This document shows positions 52,222-60,919 of a stretch of DNA of 64,000 nucleotides, piece by piece; the stretch's first letter is position 1, and every line of letters begins with the position of its first letter. The stretch comes from Mycolicibacterium sp. TY81 (GTDB taxonomy: Bacteria; Actinomycetota; Actinomycetes; Mycobacteriales; Mycobacteriaceae). The notes beneath the pieces were generated by a model, which saw nothing but the letters and a program-made list of their open reading frames with translations, had not been told where the DNA came from and did not search any database. The position numbers and the translations under genes were made by a program. The stretch is taken from NCBI RefSeq assembly GCF_018326285.1, contig NZ_AP023363.1, forward strand, positions 186,001 through 250,000, written 5' to 3'.

Positions 52222-52794
52222 ATGACCATCGGAGCGTTCTTCGGGAGCTACGATTCGCCGGCCGCGCGGATCCGCACAGCTGTCGCACATCGGCAATTGC
52301 TCATCCTGACCGTGGCGATCGCGCTGGACCTGGTGTCGCATGTGGTGACACTGCCCGATCTGCTCGCCAGAGTCGCGGCGTTTGCCACCCTGGCCTTGAT
52401 GACAGTCGCCATCCTGGCGATGTACTCGCACCTGTTCGATACCGCGCTGTGTGTTCAGTGCATGGCGGATGTCCCGGCTGATGCGCCAGTGCGTGCACAA
52501 CGGTGGCGGCGCATGTTGTGGCTGCGACATTTCATGAGCACTCGTCTCGGGGCCGCGGTCACTCTCTTGATCGCTGGTGCTTTGGGTGCCGCTCAAGGGG
52601 TGTCCGGTCTCCAGGGCGCGGCACGTCTGTTGTTTGCCGCTCCAGCGGACCTCTTTCTGTTCGCAGTGGTTTACGCAGGTGCGTTGCATCACCGGCTGCG
52701 TCCATGGTGCCTCTACTGCCGGGAGTGGGACGGCGACGGTGACCCTGAACCCTCGCCGGACCCAACCGTTTTCGGAACCAAGACGGCGCACTAG
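52222..52794 (+). CDS. Polytopic membrane protein
   Basis: The protein has 190 residues. Four hydrophobic segments lie at about 26-44, 51-66, 108-124 and 133-150, with CVQCMAD near 76-82 on one loop and WCLYCREWD near 162-170 at the other end, giving two CxxC pairs on the same side. Cysteine pairs at the membrane suggest metal binding or thiol exchange, but no family is recognised. A strong AAGGAG site precedes the ATG. Confidence 0.65.
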   Translation: MTIGAFFGSYDSPAARIRTAVAHRQLLILTVAIALDLVSHVVTLPDLLARVAAFATLALMTVAILAMYSHLFDTALCVQCMADVPADAPVRAQRWRRMLWLRHFMSTRLGAAVTLLIAGALGAAQGVSGLQGAARLLFAAPADLFLFAVVYAGALHHRLRPWCLYCREWDGDGDPEPSPDPTVFGTKTAH

Positions 52795-52835
52795 TGCCAG
52801 CAACCGGTCAGCACACCATAACGGGGGAGGACCAC

Positions 52836-53555
52836 ATGAACCCGGTCCCGCGCAGCGCCGGCGTCACCTCGGGCGGTCGACTACGGCTGCCGCAGTACAG
52901 GTTTGGGATTGGCACAGCTCTGATGAAGGAGCCTGCCTCACACGCCGTCGATTTGCAGCTGTACGGGCCGCGGATGCTGCAGGCCCAGGCACGCGGCGTT
53001 CCCTGCAGCGACGTCGACGTGTTCTCGGTGTGCGGTGCGCGCACCCAGTACGTCCGCCGGGCGGGCCAATTCGACTACCACAGCAGCTTTTTGAAAGCGC
53101 ATCGTTGCGAGCGATGCGGCTGGGTAGTGGCGCTGAACCGCGGCACTGTGGAGCAGGAAATCGAGCTACATAGCGGCGCTGCGCGCGGTGCTGATCACGG
53201 TCTGCTCCGCCAGATATTCACGGCGATCCTGGCCGATGTGACACCTGGGCGCGATGCCGAATCCGGGCACCGCTCTGACCTTCTCGCGCATGCGGCCCGG
53301 CACCGGCCAGTCCTGGCGATGTGTGAAGCGTGCTCGTACAGCCCCAGCGCCGCCGAGGTGCACGGCCCCGGCGTGACCGTATGCGCGAGCCCCGTCCTGG
53401 TATGCCGGTCGTGCACGTTCACGGGCGGGCTGTGGGCCGGTGCGCGCGCTGGCATGAGTACCGGCGACTGCGTGGTCGCTGCCCCGTGCTCGGTGCTGAT
53501 GACGCTCGCCCAGCACTACGACGTCGTGGTGGACCTGCCGTGGGCACCGCGGTGA
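52836..53555 (+). CDS. Zinc-ribbon hypothetical protein, 239 residues
   Basis: The ATG is preceded by GGGGGAGG. Cysteine pairs HRCERCGW near 91-98, MCEACS near 165-170 and LVCRSC near 190-195 suggest two zinc-binding ribbons. The surrounding sequence is mixed helix and strand. It is the second-to-last gene of the packed plus-strand series and overlaps the next by four bases. No function is known. Confidence 0.6.
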   Translation: MNPVPRSAGVTSGGRLRLPQYRFGIGTALMKEPASHAVDLQLYGPRMLQAQARGVPCSDVDVFSVCGARTQYVRRAGQFDYHSSFLKAHRCERCGWVVALNRGTVEQEIELHSGAARGADHGLLRQIFTAILADVTPGRDAESGHRSDLLAHAARHRPVLAMCEACSYSPSAAEVHGPGVTVCASPVLVCRSCTFTGGLWAGARAGMSTGDCVVAAPCSVLMTLAQHYDVVVDLPWAPR

Positions 53556-53722
53556 ATCCGGCGCGGCCCGCCGCAGCGGCAGCGCGAATCTATCTGTGCG
53601 GCAAGGGCATCGGCGTCGTTGACGACGCCGCGATCAGCCCAGGCCGACTCACTTTCCTAGGCCAATGGCGTGGTCGGACGGAAAGTCACACCGTGATCAA
53701 GGAGGTTTCACACCTGCTCTAA
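53552..53722 (+). CDS. Small hypothetical protein, 56 residues
   Basis: A GTG overlaps the stop of the preceding gene. The protein contains RIYLCGKGIGVVDDAAISPG near 13-32 and looks like a compact beta-rich domain. It is the last gene before the structured leader of the rep region. Confidence 0.45.
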   Translation: MNPARPAAAAARIYLCGKGIGVVDDAAISPGRLTFLGQWRGRTESHTVIKEVSHLL

Positions 53723-54008
53723 CGCCCCGGCAGTGGGGAATTGCACAACTAGATAGAGGGAATCGATAGAGGGCAGGCGTACCGGCGACGGGGATCTCTG
53801 CAGAAGTCGTGAGAGCCATCCGAGCATCAACCTCGGGACTGGACAGATACCCCCGAAGGGGTTTTGAAAAGGGTTCTCGGAACGCAATCCTCGGAGCGCC
53901 AACTCCGAGGCCTCGCTGAGAGTCAAGCGGCAACTTGGCCTCTCGATTCCCCGTGAAAACGAGGAGAACAACCGTTGCAGGGTCGTCTCCAGGGTAGCGC
54001 CTACCCTG
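53723..54008 (+). ncRNA. Structured leader RNA upstream of rep
   Basis: No gene is supported in this less GC-rich stretch. It contains several strong hairpins in series. These are ACCCC/GGGGT with loop CGAA at 53849-53862, CCTCGGAG/CTCCGAGG at 53889-53910, GAGAG and CAAG nested with CTTG and CTCTC at 53918-53944, and CAGGGTAG/CTACCCTG with a three-base loop at 53990-54008. The high density of perfect stems suggests a folded regulatory RNA such as an attenuator or replication-control element. The identity is not known. Confidence 0.55.
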
Positions 54009-54052
54009 AACAGCTTTCAAGCGATACGCGTTGGGATTTACAAAAACAGTCT

Positions 54053-55645
54053 GTGAACTGCAGTAACGCAGCAGTTTCATGGGGAAGTGACGGTCACAAG
54101 GATGCTTCTGGCGTTGTTTGCCAGGACATCTCAGCAGCGGCACGCTCGCACGCGGCCCCGCTGCGGCGGCCGGGCGGCGCAGCCGGCCGATCGGTGCGGC
54201 GCACGCGCCGTGGTGGCGCCCGACCGCGCGTAGTCTTCGCCGCTGGCGGCATCACGTACGAATACGCCTGCGCTCGGTCCGCGCACGCCGAGGCCCGTGA
54301 CGCTCGCCGTGAGTGGATCGAACGCACCGGTGAGGTGAGGGCGCAGACCGCGATGTGGACTAGCCGCGATGGCTGGCTGACCGAGGTAGCGGCATGGCTG
54401 GCTATCGATGGTGGTCTGGCTGAATGCGGACGTCGGCACATCAAGCCGGAGCGCGTGCTGCGTGCGGCCGTGGTGTTGGCAGCGCACGCCGACCATGCCA
54501 CGGGCCGCAATTGCGCCGTCGCCAATGCCACGGTCGGCCGCGGGTCCGGCAACTCGGCGCGCACGGTCACGACCGCGCGGCAAGTGCTTGCAGCGGCGGG
54601 GCTTGCTGTCGAGGTACACCGGGGGACCGGGTCGGTGGCCACACCCGGTTGCCGGCGGCGGCCGTCGATCTGGCACCTGATCAGTCGGCCTGAGCCGGTG
54701 GTGAAAGCTGCTGCGGGCCTCGCTGTTTGCGCACTACCGCCATCCCGTAGGGATAGGCGGATAGGTTCTGTTAGGGAGATATCACCAAGCGCGCGCGAGC
54801 ACGCGCGTGGCCCAAAATCCAATCCCCCCAATAGGTCACCGAAGCGGGGCCGGCGCTTCGCGCCACGGCCCCTGCCGCTGCAACTGCTCGCCGCCGACCT
54901 CGTTGCCCACGTACGGAGCCTCGGGCATGCGCACATCGGTCATATCTGCGATGCGCTGGCTGCGTCGGGCCTTGAGTTGTCGGCGTGGGATGGCAAGAGC
55001 TTGCGCGAAGCGCTCGATGCCGATGGGAAAGCGCGGGGTTGGGACTGGCCGAGCAGGGTCGAGCGCCCGGGGTCCCTGCTGCTGGCGCGGCTGCGGCGGC
55101 TGCCGGTGCGGCCCGCTGTTGCGTCGCAGGGAGGCGTGGCGATTGCGCGGGCGGCGCGGACGCCCTCGGTTCTGGCGCAATCGGTTGCGGACTCTCAGAA
55201 GAGCGCCCAAGCCCGGGCGCAGTGGTGCGCTGATGTCACGGCGGTAACCACTGAAGCCCAGCGGGCTCGAGTTTTACGTGCCCACCAGGCCAAGTTCGGG
55301 TCGGTGATCGATCCGGTGCGCGCGATCGCAGAAGCCGGGCGCCGCGCCAGCCGGTTGTACCCGCTGCTGCCGCTCGCCGAGGCCCTGGATCAGTGGGTCA
55401 CGGACGTCATCGGCGCTCAGGCCAATGCCGCTGTGGGCGAGCACCTTTCGGCCGGCACGTCGTTGCGTGAGGACATGTTGATCAACCTGGCCACTGGCAA
55501 GTGCGACTGCGTCGTGTGCGGCGCTGCGGACGCGCCGTTGCGTCCACAGCTCCCCTGCAGGGAGATGTCCATGGTGTGTGACCTGTGCTGGCCGGTCATC
55601 GCCGCCGAGCTCGACGTGGCCAGCGGGGAGAGGATGTCGGCATGA
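54053..55645 (+). CDS. rep: Putative plasmid replication initiator (Rep)
   Basis: The protein has about 530 residues. The frame is open from 53975, but the hairpin at 53990-54008 makes an upstream start unlikely. GTG 54053 and GTG 54194 are candidates, neither with a clear ribosome site. A winged-helix-like domain at about 90-200 contains AVANATVGRGSGNSARTVTT. The next segment (LPPSRRDRRIGSVREISPSA) and the domain with SLGHAHIGHICDALAASGLE are typical of Rep-like proteins of actinobacterial plasmids. A C-terminal zinc-like motif CDCVVCG is followed by LCW. Its stop overlaps the dnaB start by four bases, which fits a replication operon. The family recognition is from memory. Confidence 0.6.
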   Translation: MNCSNAAVSWGSDGHKDASGVVCQDISAAARSHAAPLRRPGGAAGRSVRRTRRGGARPRVVFAAGGITYEYACARSAHAEARDARREWIERTGEVRAQTAMWTSRDGWLTEVAAWLAIDGGLAECGRRHIKPERVLRAAVVLAAHADHATGRNCAVANATVGRGSGNSARTVTTARQVLAAAGLAVEVHRGTGSVATPGCRRRPSIWHLISRPEPVVKAAAGLAVCALPPSRRDRRIGSVREISPSAREHARGPKSNPPNRSPKRGRRFAPRPLPLQLLAADLVAHVRSLGHAHIGHICDALAASGLELSAWDGKSLREALDADGKARGWDWPSRVERPGSLLLARLRRLPVRPAVASQGGVAIARAARTPSVLAQSVADSQKSAQARAQWCADVTAVTTEAQRARVLRAHQAKFGSVIDPVRAIAEAGRRASRLYPLLPLAEALDQWVTDVIGAQANAAVGEHLSAGTSLREDMLINLATGKCDCVVCGAADAPLRPQLPCREMSMVCDLCWPVIAAELDVASGERMSA

Positions 55646-57027
55646 CCGAGCGGGACCAGGTGCCGTCACGGGCCGGGCGCCGCGTGCCGGTGGGCGATGA
55701 GTACAGCGGTGACCGGCAGCCGCCGCAGGACCTGAGCGCCGAACAGTCGGTGTTGGGCGGGATGCTGCTGTCCAAGGATGCGATCGCCGATGTCTTGGCC
55801 AAGCTGCGCCCGGGCGACTTCTACCGGCCCAACCACGCCTCGGTGTACGAGGCGATCCTGCACCTGTACGGGCAGGGTGAACCGGCCGACGCGGTGACCG
55901 TGGCGGCCGAGCTGGATCGGCGCGGCCTACTGACCCGCGTCGGCGGAGCTCCGTACCTGCACACGTTGATCGCGACCGTGCCGACTGCGGCCAGCGCCGG
56001 CTTCTACGCCGGGATCGTCGCCGAGAAGGCGGTGTTGCGGCGCCTGGTGGAGGCCGGGACCCGGATCGTGCAGTACGGGTACGCCGGCGCCCAGGGCGCC
56101 GACATCGCCGGCGTCGTCGACCGCGCCCAGGCCGAGATGTACGGGGTGGCTGAACATCGGGAATCCGAGGACTTCAGCATCCTCGACGACCTGCTGCAAC
56201 CCACTATGGACGAGCTCGATCTGATCGCGTCGGGTGGATTCAGCAAAGGAGTATCCACTGGGTATGCGGACCTCGACGAAGTCACCAATGGTCTTCAACC
56301 GGGGCAGATGATCATCGTGGCCGCGCGGCCAGGCGCGGGCAAATCAACTGTCGGACTTGACTTTATGCGGTCGTGCTCGATCCGCCAGGGGCTGCCGAGT
56401 GTGATCTTCAGCTTGGAGATGAGCAAATCCGAAATCGTCATGCGGCTACTGAGCGCCGAGTCGGGGGTCAAGCTAGCGAAGATGCGTTCGGGGCACATGA
56501 GCGACGAGGACTGGACTCGCATGGCCAGGCGCATGGGCGAAATTAGCGAGTCACCCTTGTACATCGACGACTCGCCGAATCTGACCATGATGGAAATTCG
56601 CGCTAAAGCGCGGCGACTCAAGCAGAAAGTTGACCTGCGATTAGTGGTGATCGACTACCTGCAGTTGATGAGCTCGGGCAAGAAATTCGAAAGTCGTCAG
56701 CAAGAAGTATCAGAATTCTCTCGCTCCATTAAACTGCTAGCAAAGGAACTAGAACTGCCGGTAGTGGCTATCAGCCAACTCAACCGCGGACCTGAACAGC
56801 GGACCGACAAACGGCCACAAGTTTCCGACCTACGCGAAAGCGGCAGCTTGGAACAGGACTGTGACATGGTAATGCTTCTACATCGCCCCGATGGGTTTGA
56901 TCGCGACGACCCCCGGGCCGGTGAAGCCGATCTAATTCTCGGCAAACATCGAAATGGACCGACTGCCACCATTACTCTCGCACATCAACTTGACCGCTGC
57001 CGATTTGTTGATATGGCCCGCGGATAA
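55642..57027 (+). CDS. dnaB: Replicative DNA helicase DnaB
   Basis: The protein has 461 residues, the length of an intein-free DnaB. The N-terminal domain (about 25-125) contains PPQDLSAEQSVLGGMLLSKD. The RecA-like domain has Walker A ARPGAGKST near 229, VIDYLQLMS near 337 and the arginine finger region with QLNRGPEQR. It loads at the replication fork and unwinds DNA. It is translationally coupled to the rep gene. Chromosomal dnaB of many mycobacteria contains inteins, and none is present here. The second half of the gene (from about 56180) is visibly less GC-rich, with different codon choices from the first half, suggesting a mosaic origin. Confidence 0.95.
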   Translation: MTERDQVPSRAGRRVPVGDEYSGDRQPPQDLSAEQSVLGGMLLSKDAIADVLAKLRPGDFYRPNHASVYEAILHLYGQGEPADAVTVAAELDRRGLLTRVGGAPYLHTLIATVPTAASAGFYAGIVAEKAVLRRLVEAGTRIVQYGYAGAQGADIAGVVDRAQAEMYGVAEHRESEDFSILDDLLQPTMDELDLIASGGFSKGVSTGYADLDEVTNGLQPGQMIIVAARPGAGKSTVGLDFMRSCSIRQGLPSVIFSLEMSKSEIVMRLLSAESGVKLAKMRSGHMSDEDWTRMARRMGEISESPLYIDDSPNLTMMEIRAKARRLKQKVDLRLVVIDYLQLMSSGKKFESRQQEVSEFSRSIKLLAKELELPVVAISQLNRGPEQRTDKRPQVSDLRESGSLEQDCDMVMLLHRPDGFDRDDPRAGEADLILGKHRNGPTATITLAHQLDRCRFVDMARG

Positions 57028-57196
57028 TTTTCACGACGGGCGATTTCGGCGACTGTTTGCGCCGCCGAAAGAATTGTGCGTACGGCTTGTACTATATCGC
57101 GAATGCAGGAATTGTAAAAGGCTGGATCGTCGCAGCGTGTCAGCACGCCAGTCAAGGGCGGGCTAGGGAACCCCGTATCCCGATACAGTGCGATGC

Positions 57197-58114
57197 ATGC
57201 CCGCGAGGTCCAACCCGTTTCAGGACATGGTGGCGCTACTGACGCAAGTCATGCGCGAAGACGAGTCCATCACCGTGACGCCGTCGGCGATGCTGCCTGA
57301 CGTCGTCACGGGGGAACTGCGCGAAGTCGACATACTCGTGGAGACCATCGTCGCGGGCCACAAGGTGAACGTAGGTATCGAGTGCCGCGCCCACAAGCGG
57401 CCCCAGGCGGTTACCTGGGTGGAGTCCGTCCGCAGCTCGCACGCCGACCTACCTGTGCATCTGAGTGTGCTGGTGTCCGAGAGCGGCTTCTACAAGCCCG
57501 CAGTGGAGAAGGCCCGGCACTACGGCATGCGGACCATCACCCCGGGGGAGGTCACACCGGGTTTCGTCGGAGCCGTAGTCAACGCGTTGGACAAGGTGGT
57601 GACCAAGAGGGCGCATTTCCGGGTCAAGGCCGCCTGGCTGGTGATCCGGATGGAAGACGGGGAACAGCCCTGGGTCGAAGCATTTCCCGACGCACCGGTG
57701 TTCGCGCACGACGGAACCGAAATCGACAACGTCGGGTTCATCCTGAAAGGGCTCGTCGAAGACAACCCTAGGCAACGCGCCCACCTCCAAACCGCCACCG
57801 ACAAAGACAAATACATGAGGATCCACACGAACGGACCGACCTATGACGGCCAGCCGGTCTGCATCATCCCTGTGCTGGAAGGTGAGGCAATGCCACCTGC
57901 CCCGATCGTCGGGGTGCATATCGAGGGGCCGGTCGCGCTCGACCTCATCGAAATACCCCTGATCCACGGCGACTATGACGGGACGCCATACTCGACCGGT
58001 TCGATCGAGCATGACGGCATGCGCGTGTCTGTCGTGGCGACCGAAAGTGGCGACGGGCCCGCAAAATGGGCCGGTAGTGTCACCGAACCCGGCGGACGCC
58101 AAGAGTTTTTCTGA
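57197..58114 (+). CDS. Restriction-endonuclease-like protein
   Basis: The protein has 305 residues. The N-terminal 120 residues have the PD-(D/E)XK pattern: DILVETIV near 45-52 and VGIECRAHKRPQAVTWVES near 59-77, with Asp, Glu and a Cys-Arg pair in place of the usual Glu-x-Lys. The fold and the following helix resemble Mrr-type endonucleases. The second half is beta-rich and unassigned. No methylase or second subunit is adjacent. No ribosome site is present; a GATACAG box 14 bases upstream suggests a leaderless transcript. Confidence 0.65.
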   Translation: MPARSNPFQDMVALLTQVMREDESITVTPSAMLPDVVTGELREVDILVETIVAGHKVNVGIECRAHKRPQAVTWVESVRSSHADLPVHLSVLVSESGFYKPAVEKARHYGMRTITPGEVTPGFVGAVVNALDKVVTKRAHFRVKAAWLVIRMEDGEQPWVEAFPDAPVFAHDGTEIDNVGFILKGLVEDNPRQRAHLQTATDKDKYMRIHTNGPTYDGQPVCIIPVLEGEAMPPAPIVGVHIEGPVALDLIEIPLIHGDYDGTPYSTGSIEHDGMRVSVVATESGDGPAKWAGSVTEPGGRQEFF

Positions 58115-58181
58115 GCGCTCGGACCCGCGTCCCGCGGGCCAATCCCACACATCACCAGGCAAACCGGGCACACTGAATCGC

Positions 58182-59930
58182 GTGCTTCTCACGGACCTCG
58201 CGGAAGTGACCCCGGACGACCTGGACAGGCTCGGCATCTCGACGCCGCCTGCCCTGGCCGGAGCGACCATCGCGATGTGGAGGACATCGGACAAGGCCAA
58301 GTGGCATTGGGTCGATGAGCGCTCGCGCTGCAAGCATCTGCCGGACGGCCGATACGGGCCCCGCCGGAGGCCCGTTGTCCCGCAGCAGATTCCGGTGCTG
58401 GGCTTCGATCTGAGCCGGACGGCCCTGTGCTCCCAGTGCGCCGACCGCATTGCACTGACTGCGCCGGCCGAGGCCTTCATCACCATCGCTGCGGCGTTGC
58501 TGCGGTCGGCGCGCTGGCTGGAGCAAGGCCGCGCCGGCGCGGCGGCCGGGTCCTGGTCATGGTTGGCCTTCGCCCGATGGAAGGCCAACCGGCCGCTCAC
58601 CGGCCAGGCCTGGGATGATGCGCTACGACAGGTTCGCGGCAAGAACTGGGCTGGTGCGGCATTGACGCTGCGGGGTCTGGTCGCGGATTTCCGCGCCGAG
58701 GCAGACGAAGTGACCCGTGCTTGCATTGACAGCATCGCCGAGAACCCTGCGCGGGCATCTCAGATCGAGCGGGCGATCCGGATGGTCGAGACCGATAGCC
58801 CGGCTCGCGAAGAGTCCGATCGAGTCCTCGTGATTTCCGGGTGCCGCGTGCGCGCCGATGACCCGTGGGCCCATAGCCAGCCGTATTCGCAGAGCTCACC
58901 GTGGGAAGTTGTTGCGTCGGCGTGGCGACAGTCCGGGCCGGCCGCCCGTGGGCACCAGGTGCTGTTGGAGGCACTGTGCGGCTACCTCGATGATCAGTTC
59001 CCGCACGTACACGACCTTGCCGCCCTTGCGGGTTGCCTGGTCCAGAGCCCGGCGTATGAGCCCGGCGAGTGTCTGCAGAGTTGGGCGTGGCGATCGGCGC
59101 AGGCCCACCGCCGCGCGGTGGTGTCGGCGTGGTTGTCCCGGTTGGACCTGGCCCTTGATGGCATCGCCTCGGCGAATCGGGACCCCGCAGTTGACTGCAC
59201 ACACCTGGTGGCGGTGCCGTTCTGGCCGCCTGTTCACGATGGGCTGGAGTCAGTGGCCTATCTATCGCAATTCGATGTTGTCGCAGGGCCTTTCAAACAG
59301 CGCAGTGAGTACTTCGCGAAGCCCTCCGTTGCGGTGTTGCGGGTACCGGAGTGGGCAGCGCAGCATGCCGAGCAGCTGCGCCGGCCCTTGCGGACGGTGG
59401 CCATCGACGACGAGGCGGTCCAGGCGACCCAGTTGGCTCGTGCGGAGGGCATTGCCGTCATGGCCAGTGAATTCGGTCGGCCACGCAAGCCGTCCCAGCG
59501 AGTGCAAGAGTCGCGGGCAGAGATGGGCGCAGACGTGCACCCTTACCCCGAATACAGGTACATGCGGCGGCCGTTGGCGCCGGGGGCAGCGCCACCGAAT
59601 CAGCTTGGCGCGCACGGTGGCGGAGTCGAGTGGACGTACTGGCGTGTGCAACAGGCTCTCGGCCGGGGAGCAGTATTCGTCTACGGCACGGATGATCTCG
59701 AATTGCTGAGCCTCGCCTGCACAAAGGGGCGGTGGCGCCCGCAGGTGACATTGGCCGTCGAGTTGCAGACCGGGTGCCGGCGGCACCGAGACCAAGGGCC
59801 GCATGTGTGCGAGGTCGATGGACATCTCTCGACAGTGAACCCCGATGGGGCGCTCGGTTTTACTCCCGACGAACTCGAAGACCCTGTGCCGATTCCCGCG
59901 GCCTACATCGCCGGGCTCACCTTTCGGTAG
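58182..59930 (+). CDS. Large hypothetical protein, 582 residues
   Basis: The GTG at 58182 is the last plausible start before the conserved-looking sequence; the frame is open further upstream inside the previous gene. The protein is soluble and mostly helical. The segments WHWVDERSRCKHLPDGRYG near 42-60 and LCSQCADRI near 86-94 may bind a metal. The C-terminal part contains ATGCRRHRD-like and HVCEVDGH segments. It resembles no family I know. The gene is convergent with and overlaps a minus-strand membrane protein gene by 14 bases. Confidence 0.6.
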   Translation: MLLTDLAEVTPDDLDRLGISTPPALAGATIAMWRTSDKAKWHWVDERSRCKHLPDGRYGPRRRPVVPQQIPVLGFDLSRTALCSQCADRIALTAPAEAFITIAAALLRSARWLEQGRAGAAAGSWSWLAFARWKANRPLTGQAWDDALRQVRGKNWAGAALTLRGLVADFRAEADEVTRACIDSIAENPARASQIERAIRMVETDSPAREESDRVLVISGCRVRADDPWAHSQPYSQSSPWEVVASAWRQSGPAARGHQVLLEALCGYLDDQFPHVHDLAALAGCLVQSPAYEPGECLQSWAWRSAQAHRRAVVSAWLSRLDLALDGIASANRDPAVDCTHLVAVPFWPPVHDGLESVAYLSQFDVVAGPFKQRSEYFAKPSVAVLRVPEWAAQHAEQLRRPLRTVAIDDEAVQATQLARAEGIAVMASEFGRPRKPSQRVQESRAEMGADVHPYPEYRYMRRPLAPGAAPPNQLGAHGGGVEWTYWRVQQALGRGAVFVYGTDDLELLSLACTKGRWRPQVTLAVELQTGCRRHRDQGPHVCEVDGHLSTVNPDGALGFTPDELEDPVPIPAAYIAGLTFR

Positions 59931-60267
59931 ACCCGGATCCGGCCGGGCCCGACGTGCGGGGACCTGACGGCCGTTCCGTAGCCGACGTCGCCTCGTCAGC
60001 GCCGAGCCTCTCGTCGCCGGCGGCGTTGCGGCTGGCGTCGTGCGCTTGAGTTCGGGCAGCTCTGCGCCGCCGCTTGACCCACAACCAAATGCCCGCAATC
60101 ACTGCGACTGCCACGATGACGCCGTAGAACTTGTAGCCGAAGTGATGACCGGCCCCGCTCAGGACCGAATTCCAGAGCCGTTCGAGCGACTTCTCGACAA
60201 AGCCCTCCAGCCCGCCGGAATGCCCGGTCGCCAAGAAATGGCTGCTGACGCTGATGGTGTGGGTCAT
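59917..60267 (-). CDS. Single-pass membrane protein
   Basis: The protein has 116 residues. A hydrophobic segment at about 48-66 (FYGVIVAVAVIAGIWLWVK) is followed by RRRRAAR, which places the tail in the cytoplasm. The N-terminal 45 residues are amphipathic, and the tail is polar. The ATG is preceded by AAAGGTC. The operator at 60384-60404 lies upstream, in the region it shares with the divergent HTH gene. Confidence 0.6.
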   Translation of the reverse strand: MTHTISVSSHFLATGHSGGLEGFVEKSLERLWNSVLSGAGHHFGYKFYGVIVAVAVIAGIWLWVKRRRRAARTQAHDASRNAAGDERLGADEATSATERPSGPRTSGPAGSGSTER

Positions 60268-60383
60268 TGCGGTGGGACCTTTCGTTGTCAGTGGTGTGCT
60301 GCATGGCGCCGATCAGCAGGTCGCTGAAGGGGTGGAGTCCGGGAGTGATCCGCGGCGATCTGCGGCGGCGCATCCAACCCACA

Positions 60384-60404
60384 CTGTAGCAGTCATTACT
60401 ACAG
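60384..60404. promoter_or_regulatory. 21-bp palindromic operator, copy 1
   Basis: CTGTAG at 60384-60389 and CTACAG at 60399-60404 frame a nine-base centre (CAGTCATTA). The complete 21-bp element recurs in inverse orientation at 63005-63025 with a single difference in the centre. It lies between the divergent membrane-protein gene and the small HTH gene and may control both. Confidence 0.65.
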
Positions 60405-60433
60405 TAGTGATGCATTGCTGATACAGTTCACTG

Positions 60434-60646
60434 GTGACCGCTCGTGGGGTGATACCGCCCGCCGAAGAAAAGCGCCTTCGCGCAGCTGCGGCCGCCGCGA
60501 CGGCTGCAGCCGACGCGTTCAAAGAGGCAGTGCATGCCGCGTGGCGGGTCGGTGGATCAGTACGGGAGATCGCTGTAGTCGCCGGTAAATCTCCACGCAC
60601 CATCCAGAACTGGGTAGAGGGCGTACCGCGTGACAGCGACGCCTAA
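60434..60646 (+). CDS. Small HTH protein, 70 residues
   Basis: The protein is read from a GTG 30 bases after the operator. A helix (LRAAAAAATAAADAFKEAVH) is followed by VREIAVVAGKSPRTIQNWVEG near 43-63, a short helix-turn-helix. It is the natural candidate for the protein binding the 21-bp operator, or for a regulator controlled by it. No ribosome site is evident, so it could be leaderless or weakly translated. Confidence 0.55.
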   Translation: MTARGVIPPAEEKRLRAAAAAATAAADAFKEAVHAAWRVGGSVREIAVVAGKSPRTIQNWVEGVPRDSDA

Positions 60647-60919
60647 ATAGGCGCGTCACCAGGTTTCATCACCCACGCCACCGCGAGCGTGGCGATCCGC
60701 GAGAATGCGGCATCGACGGTGCGGTTTCCGTTGCACAACAACTGATCTCGTCGCCTCAACAATTCCGCGGCGAGCAGCGAGTACGCGCCGTTGAGCGGAC
60801 AAGTGCAGCTTTCCCTCACATAAAATTGGACGTTGAACGTCGGCGGGCCAGCCGTCGCGCAGCCCCGGCGAGAGTGCGGGCGGCGCCCCTCGTCGACCGG
60901 AAACGGAAGGTTTTGCGCT

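Noticed and set aside
55642..57027. Intein in dnaB
   Set aside because: Length and motif spacing are those of an uninterrupted DnaB.
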